Below, in pieces: positions 1 to 10,853 of a DNA stretch of 64,000 bases (the first letter of the stretch is position 1; every line of letters begins with the position of its first letter). The position numbers and the translations under genes are program-made. The notes under the pieces were generated by a model that was given only the letters and a program-made list of their open reading frames with translations, did not search any database and had not been told where the DNA came from. Source of the DNA: Phaeotremella fagi (lineage: Eukaryota > Basidiomycota > Tremellomycetes > Tremellales > Phaeotremellaceae); NCBI GenBank assembly GCA_001599715.1, contig BCHU01000006.1:1160765-1224764 (forward strand), read 5' to 3'.

Positions 1-2083
1 GGTTGGAAATCAAGATTACTGTCGAAAGTCGTGTTGACTGTGAAATCCAAGTTGGAGTCTCTTGACACTCGACTCAAATCTCCTTCGTCTCCCCCATGAG
101 GGCCTGAGGGAGATGGATTTGCACCAGTAGTTTCGTTGGCGTTGTTGAGTAGATTACGCATGACCCTCAGATATGGCCGTACGGTATGAAATCTTTCTTG
201 TAGATTTTCAAGCAACCGTATAATCCTCTTTAGATCACCTTGAAACCTTAAGATTAGTCCTGTCGATAACCTGTACTCACGCATGATCGGCTCGAGCTGC
301 ACGCCTGGACTGCTTCATACCGTAAATCGTGATCAGACCTGACAAGAACACAGCGTTGATATATCCTGGCCACATCATAGGCAATTCATTGGATCCTGGA
401 GCTGTAGCGGAGGCTATAGCTTTTGATAATGTGCGACAGATTATCCTAGAAGACGATATTGTTATCTGCAAAGCAGCAGCATGATCGACTCGAGATGATG
501 ACAGCGACAAGGTCGGTCGGTAGAGTCCTATAAGTTGAGAGTGATATAGACATGTAAACAATACAGCGTAACGTTTACGAGGATCTGGGATGGATTGGCC
601 AGATGGCGTCTATACATTCAGGTAAATTTTCATACTCGACTCACCTCATCTTCACAATCCAGTCCTAAACCGTTCCACCAAAGATCTAAATCTGCCTTTA
701 ATTCCATCACTTCTTCAGCTATATCTGGTTAGCAATATAATATTGAGGAGCACTTACGATTGGAACGCCGATGCAGAACGGACCGATTGAAGATATCCAT
801 CGTTCTGCCCATAATTCTAGCAATGGAAATCAAAGAATGCGCCGCAAGTAACCTTGTTGACTCTGTGATAGACGTATCTGGATTTAAACCGCTAGGCGTA
901 TGTAAACTTTCTGCTGGGGATGTCGATCGTGGAAAAGCAGGATCATTACCGCGCGATGCAGAATTTGCAATGGAATGAACGCTTTTTCTTCTGACAGGGG
1001 AGAGTAACTGATTACTGTTGCTTTCGGATGGTTCAACGTCTTGACCTCTTTTCCTTTTGTTCGTCGTCTTGTTGACAGGATCTTCATGACGTTCCACTCC
1101 TCCTGGCATGCAAGTATCGATATCTGAATCTCTATAAACCATAGGCACACCGAAGTCCGCTGATAAGATCCTATCCAAAACATAGAGAGAATAGAAAATT
1201 CGTTTCCTTAATTCCCTTTCCGCTCGACTCTGAAAAACCTCTGGAAATCTATGAGGACAACGATGAAGACCTGTTTCCTGCGCGAGACCTATCATCAGCA
1301 ACTAATCTAGTATTTCACTTACGAGCTAAAGTACCAGTCAAATGCATTGCAGGTCTAAGCTTGGTGGTAGCAAATAGGGATAGTTGAATTGAGAGTAGAG
1401 CTTGAACACCAAGCGAACCAGAAATTTTAGAATCTTGACAAGCTGTCAAGATATAAGGGATATATTCTTGCGCTTCCAACGTAGAGCCGATTTTCAACCC
1501 AATAGTCGATGTTTCCCCTTGATGATTATTCGTGTCTATTAAAGAAATACTAAAGATAGATCGAACAATGGCCGACAAAGCTAATGCGTATTCCATCCCA
1601 CCTTTATCAGCATCCCAAAACAACCCTAAATCCATCTGCCCATCCATCTCTTTACACTCATCCACAGTCTTACTAGCATCTGAACAAGCTTGGTAAATCA
1701 TTTCACCATCAAGAAAAGGGAAAAGTGGATGCCATAACGAGAAATATCGAGTGAGAAGAGTATCGGCAAAGGCTTTTGAAGGATAGTGTGAGGATCGAAC
1801 GAAAAGATGATTTGGGATAGGTAAACGATTCCTGTTGGAGGAAGATTCATTGTCTATATCTCCATGAAAGGCAAAGGCGTCGTCAAAAGCACCTGGTCGA
1901 TTTATGTTAAGACTTGTTTGAACGACATCAGCAAGATAGACTCCAGAAGATGAACCGACGAATCTGGGATAACCACCCTATTCGAGTTCAGTATGACAAC
2001 AATGGCGAGATATCACTCACGGATTCAGTCTGAAATCTTCCTTGTTCTCTTGTAATGGTATCTGAAGGCGATGCTACTGACAT
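1..2083 (-). CDS. Fungal-specific transcription factor (fungal_trans domain), partial at left edge
   Basis: The minus-strand gene is assembled from about six exons; its 3' end lies beyond position 1. The first exon (ATG at 2083-2081) is short. After an intron near 1977-2021 the protein reads GGYPRFVGSSSGVYLADVV, the usual start of the fungal_trans regulatory domain. Downstream come an FSLWHPLFPFLDG-type segment, the helix around RKRIFYSLYVLDRILS (about 1150-1210) with GVPMVYRDSDIDTC, and PEEVMELKADLDLWWNGL after the intron at ~719-757. All are typical of this regulatory domain. No Zn2Cys6 cluster is found in frame upstream, so the gene model either starts after the DNA-binding part or the protein lacks one. 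It is divergent from a separate Zn2Cys6 gene at 2212. Likely a nuclear regulator; the target is inferred only from the neighbouring tartrate-type genes. Confidence 0.8.
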
Positions 2084-2211
2084 TGCATATTGCTATGGGT
2101 GTCGATGTTGGATGTAAAGTATTGAAATTCACCTTTTGATTCCGAGTGACTTGATACGCGACAATAACAGCGGGTAATTGTTTATTTCTTCAAGTCTTTC
2201 CAATTTCTTCA

Positions 2212-3301
2212 ATGCCCGCACAAAGAACACGTCATGCTCAATCCGATCTTGAGCTTGAGACCTCAAGTACTGCATCTCCCATGAGGAGGACAAGTTGTAC
2301 AGGATGCAGTGAGAAGAAAAGAAAAGTGAGTAGAACCTCTTTCAACATGGGATCTCTAAATCGAATTTTCATAGTGCGATGGCAAACAACCATGTTCGCA
2401 GTGCAGTAGAACAGGTGAGGATTGTATTTACAAGATGATGAAACGACGGTAAGAAGATCACTTAGTCTGGGTTTTGACCCCGCTGATGTTCTCCAGTGGA
2501 CCCATGAAAGGTTTCTCGACAATGGCCGAGAAGCACGCGATTCGTTGTGAAAACGCATTACTGTTCTTATTGCGATTGGATGGGGTTCGTTCCTTGATCG
2601 AACATTATGTCCAGAGACAAGATGAGGTATCTCAAGAAATAGCTTCAACGCATTTGTCCCTTGCGGAGAGGAAGGAGATTTGGAGTAGGGTAAAATTGGA
2701 TCAGGTAGAGGATTTACTGGCTTTCGATCACGAGATACCATATGAACACACACAAAAGCAAATACCTGAAAAAGGTGAGTCATTATCTTGTCTGACAATC
2801 CCGTTAAGTCTAACGGCGATCCAGAGATTGTTGATGATTTGTTAAATTCTGAGACGTGTTTTGGAGACAACCCCGTTTGTGAGTGAAATCGTTTGCTATT
2901 ACTATCTGACGTAAACAGCTCAGCAAGGACCCCGACAGACTACAATCCTCGATGAGAACTTTGCAAACTCAGAAGGTTTCTCATCGCCAATGACAGCTCC
3001 TTTGCAGGTTGGGCCAATCCAATCGTCAAATCAAGATCGATTATCCTTTACGGAGAGCCTCACACGCCATCTTCCACCAGACAAAGGCAACGTTCAAATC
3101 CCATGGGTTGCCGGTCCCTCTTCAAGCGAAACTAGAGAAGATGGATATTGGAATCGATCACTCCCTCCTTCTGCAGAGTTGCAACAATCGACCAATGCCG
3201 CGCATACTCAGTTTGGCCTACTCCTCGACCAACTGCAAACACAAAAACAGAAGAAAAATGATCTGCAGTTGACGGCTGAGCAGGCTAAACTGTTTTGGTA
3301 G
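2212..3301 (+). CDS. Small Zn2Cys6 binuclear-cluster protein
   Basis: Exons are about 2212-2325, 2375-2448, 2497-2774, 2825-2878 and 2919-3301; the frame is continuous across four 40-50-nt introns. Joining exons 1 and 2 gives a complete Zn2Cys6 cluster with Cys29, 32, 39, 45, 48 and 55 (spacing 2-6-5-2-6), preceded by basic residues and followed by KMMKRR. The rest (about 210 residues) is Q/S/E-rich with no recognisable fungal_trans domain. The protein should bind DNA at CGG-type sites in the nucleus, but lacks the usual regulatory half. The divergent gene to the left has that half but no visible zinc cluster. The exon 3-4 junction is the least certain, because it was chosen to keep the frame open. 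Confidence 0.7.
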
Positions 3302-3406
3302 ATAACAATACATTCTTTTCTTTATGGAACCCTTTACGACACCCATATCAATAACAATGATCGCGCACATTTTCAAATCACATTCTCCAAACTCTTCTGG
3401 AAAGAA

Positions 3407-5402
3407 TCACAAGATGTAACGAATAGCTTTTGGAGACTGATTTTCAGCATCTCTCGCTTCTCCAGACTCCTTCTCATCCATAATTCTATTCTCCCTCTTC
3501 AAAGCGAAACGAAGGATCAGACAGAAACAAACTGCAATGAATGCCATCACTGTGTTGGTTGAGAACGCTACGATGTATCGAGGGCTGTAGGAAGAATCGT
3601 AAAGATATGGTGACCATATTTGGGCGACTGTGACGCAGACGTCAGAAGGCAGCCATTCCACTCCAAGATGTTACTCACCATTTCCAAGAGAATTGATGAT
3701 GGCGTAAGCAGAAGCTCTTTTGGCTCTAGGTCTAGCGAACGTGGAACTGAGCCAGGCAAGAGCAACCTAATAAAGTATCAATTACTATCTCAATAATTGT
3801 TCAGAATAACGTACATTGTAACTTCCAAACATGCCTCCGACCATTAAGAACAGAGAAAAGTAACGAGGCGCAGTGGTAGTGGTAGTTGCAGCGATAATAA
3901 AACTGTATAGGATTAGCATTGTTGCGATTAATCCACATACCCGACCATTCCAAATAGTAGAGGAGTGAGAAGATGGAAACATCTTTCTGGCTTTCGATCT
4001 GATGTGAAAGACACAACAAGGGATAAAACGGTGGCAAATAGGTATGGTGGTGCTGTGAGTAGCAAGCTAAGGCAATCAGCAATCGAACAGCGATATGAAC
4101 TTACGTTTGAGTTTGAGTCATACCGAAAGTAGCAACGACGGTCGGGATGAATTGTGTGACTGCTCCAGCAGTTGTCTTAGTGACGATGATAACGGTGAGA
4201 ATGTATAGCTTGTAATCCAAAGCAGCGAGCTTGAAACTTTGGAAAAGAGACATAGTTTCCTCATCTTTTACTCCAGTGTCTTTCTCCAGGCGGTAAACAG
4301 CCAGAGCCTTTTCTCGGGTCGATAGCCATTTGGTTCTAGATTCAGAAGTCAGTCTAGGCAACGTCTTAAAACAAATGACTTACGTAGTTGGATAATCAGG
4401 AAGAATGAACATGGAGGCCAAAGCAGCAGCGACCGTCAAACATCCCTCGATGATAAAGAGCCAACTATGAGAATTGCCATCAGCATGAACCACACAAGCG
4501 AGATTTATGCTCACCGCCAAGAAGCTAAACCAAGGGTCCCGTTGAGACCATTTTGGACACCAGCACTGATCAAACCAGAGAAAGCACCAGAAAGTAAGGA
4601 CCCAGTGTAAAGAATAGCAGTTCGGAAAGCAAGTTCCTACTATGTGTTAGCATAAGGCAGAAAAAGCTCTGTAGCCAACATCTCACCTTCTTGGTGTACC
4701 ATGCTGATAACAGGAATAGTGAACCAGGGAAGTATGGACTTTCTGTAATACCCAAAAAGAAACGGACAACGATGAGTTGGGGATAGGTGTGAACAGCTCC
4801 AGTGCATGCTGACACTGCACCCCATAGGGCGACGAACGCTGAGAGGTAGAGCGAAGGTCGAACCTTTGACAGAATAAGATTTGATGGAACCTTGGTCGCG
4901 AATTAGCCAATGGTTGACAGGTTAGAGCATGATCACTACTCACTTGACCTAGAATGTATCCTACGAAGAGTACACTGATCGCGGTGTTGAAATCTGTTCC
5001 CGCCATGTTGAGATCTTTCTCGAGTCCTTGGACTCTGGCAGAACTATAGAGGAGATATCAGCTCTTGTAGAGAGATGGTGAGACTAAGAGCACTTACGCT
5101 AGAGCGTTTCGATCGAGGTAGTTGAGAATCAACAGGATGAAAAGAACTGGTAAGAGTCTTGTGTCCATCTACGGTAGGATGACGATGAGTGTTGATCATG
5201 GTGAAAGAGGACAACTAACCTTTCTGACCAACTTTTTGTTCTCCTTTTCAAGATCCTCTTCAGAAAGCATAGCTAGCTCGTCAATCTGAAGTTGAATCTC
5301 GTCAACGACTCCGGAGTCGAGTTTGGCGGGAAGGGATTCGAGGTGGTAAGCTTCTGGCTTTACCACGTCAAGTTTTGTGATGCTGGCATTGGGGGAAGGC
5401 AT
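3407..5402 (-). CDS. MFS transporter of the Dal5-like anion:cation symporter family
   Basis: Minus-strand gene with roughly nine exons. The N-terminus is hydrophilic and acidic, then RLLPVLFILLILNYLDRNAL is the classic first helix of ACS/Dal5 transporters (the NYLDR motif). Further on come GYILGQVPSN, TYPQLIVVRFFLGITESPYF (helix 4 motif RFFLGITE), SWRWLFIIEG (helix 6), and FKLAALDYKLYILTVI after the cytosolic loop. The C-terminal half has the second six-helix bundle. The tail is charged and cytosolic. Family members import allantoate, nicotinate, pantothenate, tartrate and similar organic anions. The substrate here is suggested by the divergent tartrate-dehydrogenase-like gene 372 bases away, hence tartrate or a related dicarboxylate. 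That is inference, not sequence proof. Confidence 0.88.
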
Positions 5403-5461
5403 TTTGGTTGGAAATGGTTACTTTGGATTATGTTATATTTGACTTGGAAGAAGTTGGGGGC

Positions 5462-5481
5462 CGGTGGGGATCGGTGGGGAT
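5462..5481. promoter_or_regulatory. Tandem 10-bp repeat with two CGG triplets in a divergent promoter
   Basis: CGGTGGGGAT occurs twice back to back at 5462-5471 and 5472-5481, between the transporter start (5402) and the enzyme start (5775). CGG triplets are the usual half-sites of Zn2Cys6 proteins, and two Zn2Cys6/fungal_trans genes lie 3 kb away. It is a candidate operator for co-regulating the divergent pair; function is inferred. Confidence 0.4.
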
Positions 5482-5774
5482 CCCAAAACCATTCAAAAGA
5501 CATGACTTTATATGCCAACTTCAGAAGGTGCCAAGAAATCCAGAACCAAAAGCGTAAGATGGTTTGCGGGGAAATAAAATCCCACACTCAGGGCTGGAAC
5601 AAAACGTCGCACTCAAAGCGGTTTACAATTTTGAGGTATCCACCAGAAATGTTCTGCCGCATAGCTTGATCCTGTGTGTATAAGAAGCATGCTGCAGACA
5701 GAAAAGATCATCAAAAAAATCTCATCGTTTTCTACTTATCAATCTCAATTTAATCGACATATCAAAATATCAAA

Positions 5775-7153
5775 ATGGCTCCTATTGCACTCCACGACAA
5801 CGCTACTGCTGGCTCCGCCTCTTTCCCAGAAGGATACGCCGCACCAGGTAGGTATCGCACTTTACTCCAACAGATTTGGGCTTACTCTATCTATAGCTCA
5901 GAAGAAATCTGTTTACAAAATCGCTCAAATCGGTGCCGATGGAATTGGTCCCGAAGTCATCGATGCGGGTGTTTTAGTCCTTAAAGCACTTTGCAAAAAG
6001 ATGGGAACTTTCTCACTTGATTTCACTGAACTCGATTGGTCCTCTGATCGATACAAGAAAACTGGATCTTACATGCCTGCCGATGCCATTGAAACTCTTA
6101 AACAACACGATGCTATCTTGTATGTCTTCTCTGAGGTTTCTTTTCGATGTTTGCTAACGCTTTATCTAGCTTCGGAGCCGTTGGTGCACCAGACGTTCCA
6201 GATCACATCTCTCTCTGGGGTCTCAGACTTGCTATTTGTCAACCCAAACAATACGCAAACGTAAGAAGAACCCGAATCCTCCCAGGTACTCAAAGTCCAC
6301 TCTCCAACTGTCTTCCAGGAGATTTAGATTGGTGTATCGTCCGTGAGAATTCTGAAGGAGAATACGCAGGACAAGGTGGTAGATCACATCGTGGACAAGA
6401 ACATGAAATCGCTACCGAAGTCACCATCTTCACCCGTGTTGGTATTAGAAGAATCGCTCGATACGCTTTCCAATTGGCTCAATCTCGTCCCAGAAAACTT
6501 CTCACCTATGTTACCAAATCAAATGCTCAAAGAAACGGTATGGTTTTGTGGGACGAAGTGATCAATGAAGTCGCTAAAGAATTCCCTGATGTCGTGAGTT
6601 GTCACATACCGAGACTGACCTGTACTGACAATGCCAGACCATGGATCACATGCTTGTTGATGCTATGACTGTCAGAATGGTTCTTCACCCTCAATCTCTA
6701 GACACTATTGTCGCTACCAATCTCCACGCCGATATCCTATCAGATTTGGCAGCAGGTATGTCCATCACCAGACACATCTATCTTTACTGACACCATTTCT
6801 CAGCTCTCGCCGGATCTATCGGTATTGCCCCCACAGCCAATCTTGATCCATCCAGAGAATTTCCATCAATGTTTGAGCCAATGTAAGTGGTCAATGTAAA
6901 ACAGTAAAGTGCATCTGATTGACCTTGAAACAGCCACGGTTCAGCTTTCGATATCACTGGCAAAGGCATCGCCAACCCCGTAGGAACCTTCTGGTCAGCT
7001 TGTGAAATGCTTGACTGGATTGGAGAACACGAAGCTTCTGTCAAACTTATGAAAGCTGTTGAAGCAACTTGTGCGGCTGGTATTATGACCAAAGATCTTG
7101 GTGGAACTGCCAACACTAAGGAGGTTACTGAAGCTGTTATTTCTAGACTTTGA
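5775..7153 (+). CDS. Tartrate dehydrogenase-like beta-decarboxylating dehydrogenase
   Basis: Six exons (5775-5847, 5897-6119, 6170-6593, 6638-6755, 6804-6882, 6934-7153) sum to 1137 nt, giving 378 residues, close to the family length of bacterial-type tartrate/D-malate dehydrogenases. Family signatures are GADGIGPEVIDAG near the N-terminus, FGAVGAPDVPDHISLWGLRL, the substrate loop RENSEGEYAGQGGR, then DHMLVDAM and HADILSDLAAALAGSIGIAP (metal- and NAD-binding region), and EPIHGSAFDITGKGIANPVG. The enzyme uses NAD+ and a divalent metal to oxidise tartrate or malate-type 2-hydroxyacids. Isopropylmalate and isocitrate dehydrogenases are relatives, but the ENSEGEY loop favours the tartrate/malate branch. 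No mitochondrial presequence is evident, so it is probably cytosolic. Divergent from an MFS anion transporter. Confidence 0.85.
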
Positions 7154-7436
7154 GGGGGAGTTTGTTGAGAGGTAGAGTAGCTGTTTGGTTGTCGAATACC
7201 TTTATGTATTGTTTCATCTACGCTTAAGATATTCCGATCAAGGTCCGCGATCCAGATGCTTTGTAACACCAAACGTAAACCGGTCGCCGGAGGAATAGTG
7301 ATGCTTTCATTTTCTACTCACTCCCCTAGGGTTTCATTTGCTTTGAGGGGCGACTTGCATTGTACAATAACTGCGATCCATCAAAACTTTGTCTCCTTCT
7401 CTGTATCTTTTCTACATCTTATTAGTTGAACTTATT

Positions 7437-9399
7437 ATGTCTGATGGCTCCACTACTTACAGCCCAGCTCAAAGAGTCTGGTCAAATCCGCATTTACAAA
7501 GCAACATACTCCTCTACGTTGATCGAAAAACTTGGTTTCGTCGATTGTGTGTCTTGAATCAAGCAACATTCCGTCTTTTTGTCAAATATGCTTACTCTTC
7601 TCTGTCGGAAAACGATTTGGAATACATGCGTTTCAGATCGGTGAGCTTGGTTGAAGGGCAAGACTAAAAGACAGCCTCGTCGAACACATTATTTAAACTC
7701 TGTCAGGAGAATTACAGCCTGTGATCTCCGCGGTGAAATTGGACTTGGTCCTCCGAAAATTGAAATGTTATTCGAGCGATACCCCAAACTTCAAACCATC
7801 GATGAACTGTCAAACGAGGGAGAGATCACCATCTCAGCTATACGAAATCCCCCTACCCTAATCAAGCGTTACACAGTTAATTTGTCTCTCGAGGACTTCG
7901 ATGTGCCACCTTGTTTGCATCTTCGGGCCTTCTGGCGTGAGGACAGAGATTGGTGTTTCGCAGTATACGATATCAAGTACCAAGTCAAAGTATTGATCGA
8001 ACCTCTGGGTGGAGATCTACAAGCCGAGAAAGCTACGTCTTGGCTCTTGGAGCCTGAGTCTCCGGAGAGAGAGATCATCGTTGATTTAGAACTGTCCATC
8101 GGAATTTCCTTACCGACACTTACGTCGGTCTGTCAAAGCAAGACTCGGCAGTTTATCACATCAATTCGAAATTTTCATACCCCACCATACACCCTCAGTG
8201 ACTTCAACGCCTTTGCAAAAGCGGCTGGGAGACACCTTATCAACCTCACTCTATCACATAATGAGCGAAGAGGGATTCCGAAACCGGACCCCCTTGACTG
8301 GGAGAATGATGCTGCCATGATCGAGAGGTTGAGAGATCGAACAAATTTGCGAATGCTTCCAGAAATATTACCTTCTCTCTGTCTCCTTCAATTGGGGGAT
8401 ATTGTGGACATCGTCGTGGATCGTTTGACAAATCTGCAAGAACTTACTATCGAATTTTCAGCTCTGGGTTCTGGCTTGCCTACATTGGGCGATGAAAGGG
8501 TTGTACCGGTGAATGTTGGATCTCGTCACCTCAATCGCCTAGATATTGAGATTGAAGACTGTGGGAATTTGATCGATATTACCAATCCACATCCTTTTAT
8601 CGCTATAGCCACCATCCTACGAAGGTTAGTTGCAGGATCTACAGAACTTAGCGTGGTCTTTTATGGAGACTGGCAGAGCTTTGATGCCACTAGGTTGATC
8701 AGAAAAGAGATTATGAGGTTAGAGGACGTAAATCTCGGGTCTGAGTACGAAGACAGCGACGACGACGACGATGAAGAGAAGGAAAGGGATGAAAAGGACC
8801 AGATTGAAGAGGAAGAAAAACACTGGAATTGGAGAGGTATAACGGACACTAGGAGATATGATGATCGAATATATGGTTCACCACGAATCCATAGTGCAAA
8901 TTGTGACTGTGGCAACTCACCATTCGGGTATCATTTCATTGGGGATTATTGGCTGAGGGACAGCGGACCAAGATACTACACCAAATCCATTACTTTTGGC
9001 TCTGGTGAAGTGGAATGGGAACAATATAGACTGAAAGGATCTGGAAGAGATCACTTGTGGTGCTTGAGGTGTGATCAAGAAGTCAGTGCTACGCCGGATT
9101 TGGGACATGTTGAGGAAACTGGTATTCGGGAAGATACGACGAGCGGTGCGTCATCATCGTCAGAATTGACCAGGAATCAAATTTTCAAATCGACAGAAGA
9201 CGAACTACCTTGGGAGGAACCTGGATTCACTGAAGAGGTTGAAAGCTTTTACCAACTTTTTCGTAAAGAGCATTTCAAAAAAACTGGTGAATACTGTAAT
9301 CGGGAGGGAGAAATGTGTTATCATGAGGATCCTTCTTGGGAGAGCTTGGACGATGATCATGTACTAGATATTCTCGAGGAGTTTCAAGAGAAATGGTGA
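7437..9399 (+). CDS. F-box/LRR-like protein with acidic stretch and CxC/CxxC pairs
   Basis: ATG at 7437. The first exon encodes an F-box-like helix pair: RVWSNPHLQSNILLYVDRKT then WFRRLCVLNQATFRL. A short 34-nt intron (7640-7673) joins in frame to a long second exon. The body contains weak leucine-rich segments (LRMLPEILPSLCLLQLGDIV, LTNLQELTIEFSALG). An Asp/Glu stretch around 8740-8815 follows. C-terminal cysteine pairs (NCDCGN near 8900 and WCLRCDQ near 9060) could bind metal. F-box proteins recruit substrates to SCF ubiquitin ligases. The assignment rests on the N-terminal pattern alone, and the C-terminal half is not recognised. The short intron leaves an alternative, a later start at about 7651, but that would remove the F-box. 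Confidence 0.6.
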
Positions 9400-10084
9400 A
9401 GATGTTGTATGGTTACTAGGGATTTGTAGTACTTCATTGATGGAAATCTCCTGAGGAGAGATTGTGTTGTGCATGTACAGTAGTATCTCGATTATGTATT
9501 CAAAACAACCAGTAAGTGCAGAACAGAAGATCGCTTTGAAAATAATAGGACGTACAGTACCTTGTACAACGGTACGTACAGTACACGTACAAACTGTGCG
9601 AAGTAACAGTTCAACGTTTGTGGCAATTATCCTACTGTATGTACAGTACAGTATTGCCACTCTACAGTACATTTGCATTGGCGTTGTGGAGCTGTGAAGT
9701 GTAAGTCATCATCCCCCATCCTTTCATGTACGTTTTGTTATTCCAAGATTATCTTCAAAGACCCGACGCTTCACCTTCCTTCGCTCATCAATCGAACATT
9801 GGACTCTAGCCGGAGGCTAGATGACGAATTCACATTGATCATGGGAGTTAAGATACTACATTAGGTTGTCTTATCTTTGGGATATGTTCACAGGTACAAT
9901 GGTCCTTTATATGTATATTCACAATCAACGATGCACAGTGATGAGTGTAATCCAGAAACACTCCCCTTTCATTGAAGATAAGGGGTAGTTGATGGACGAT
10001 CAATGTGTATCGCGAATTTGCTCTAACAATTGATGTAGATGTAATCATACATACAGTACAGTACATGCTGAAAACACAATTTTA
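9400..10084. other. Intergenic, rich in GTACAGTAC repeats
   Basis: No convincing gene. Exact GTACAGTAC copies lie at 9552, 9576 and 9641, with partial copies (TACAGTAC, TACTGTA) at 9475, 9635, 9664 and 10052. Function unknown. Confidence 0.5.
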
Positions 10085-10567
10085 CTATACCTCAACTCCA
10101 ATATGCCCCAAAAGTGACCTCTCGTCGACAGTCCATCTAACTACTGAAGTGACACCTTGGGACTCAGGTCGGAACATGACATCTTGGTGTTTGAGACTAG
10201 GATATAATCCTGTAATCACACTGTACGTGGTTATCTCCTCGAAATCCTCCTTTTCGCGTACTGATCTATCAGACATATCACGGAAAGCTATAACTACTGT
10301 TGGGAAGTGTAGGTTTTGACTGAATGGCGTGGTTTGGGTTAAAAGTCTGTGGAAGTCGTGTAAGGTAAGTACTGAATCTGAATGTTCTTCGTTCGCTTCG
10401 TCGAGAACATCACTCAGTGCATTATCTGCGTTTCTCATTAAACGGTTTTCTTCGCTTCTACTTTCCATCGCAACGAAATCGCAGAATTGATTGACGAGGA
10501 AAATCCCTCGGGCCTCTGGGAGAATTGCCTTGAGATAATCACAGAAAGATATCGCTGAATAAGACAT
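10085..10567 (-). CDS. Orphan protein, possibly 5'-truncated
   Basis: A single open frame of 160 residues from the ATG at 10567. I do not recognise it. The same frame stays open and protein-like upstream to about 10700 without an ATG (it reads LSLEIDEWVTT just upstream), so either a 5' exon exists or the original start codon was lost. The C-terminal half has a helix (VLTLHDFHRLLTQ) followed by a strand (TVVIAFRDM), similar in layout to the orphan families further right, but similarity is too weak to claim homology. GTACAGTAC repeats flank it on both sides. No membrane segment or signal peptide. Confidence 0.45.
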   Translation of the reverse strand: MSYSAISFCDYLKAILPEARGIFLVNQFCDFVAMESRSEENRLMRNADNALSDVLDEANEEHSDSVLTLHDFHRLLTQTTPFSQNLHFPTVVIAFRDMSDRSVREKEDFEEITTYSVITGLYPSLKHQDVMFRPESQGVTSVVRWTVDERSLLGHIGVEV

Positions 10568-10853
10568 TGTATCTTGATTGAAGTTAGAAAGTGAAACTTT
10601 ATCAAATCGAGTTTTATCAGTTGTGACCCATTCATCGATTTCCAAACTCAGTGATAAAGGAACTTTTCCAAACTTCTCATGGAAAATCAGCTTATCATAT
10701 TAAGAAGTCTCAGACGCATACATAGGTATGTACAGTACGCAGATACCAGGTAGACGGGGACGACGTTTTCAGGCCCTTTTCATCGGTGATGGGAATGTAC
10801 TGTATGCTGCTCATTCCTACATATGTCCACATAAAACTAGTACTGCAATCAAG

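Noticed and set aside
2085..2175. Minus-strand frame upstream of the left transcription factor that loosely resembles a Zn2Cys6 region without cysteines
   Set aside because: All six cysteines would have to be replaced, several by multi-base changes, and there is no ATG in frame; chance similarity is more likely.
2238..2870. 210-residue minus-strand ORF
   Set aside because: Shadow of the Zn2Cys6 gene on the plus strand; no motif and no splice logic.
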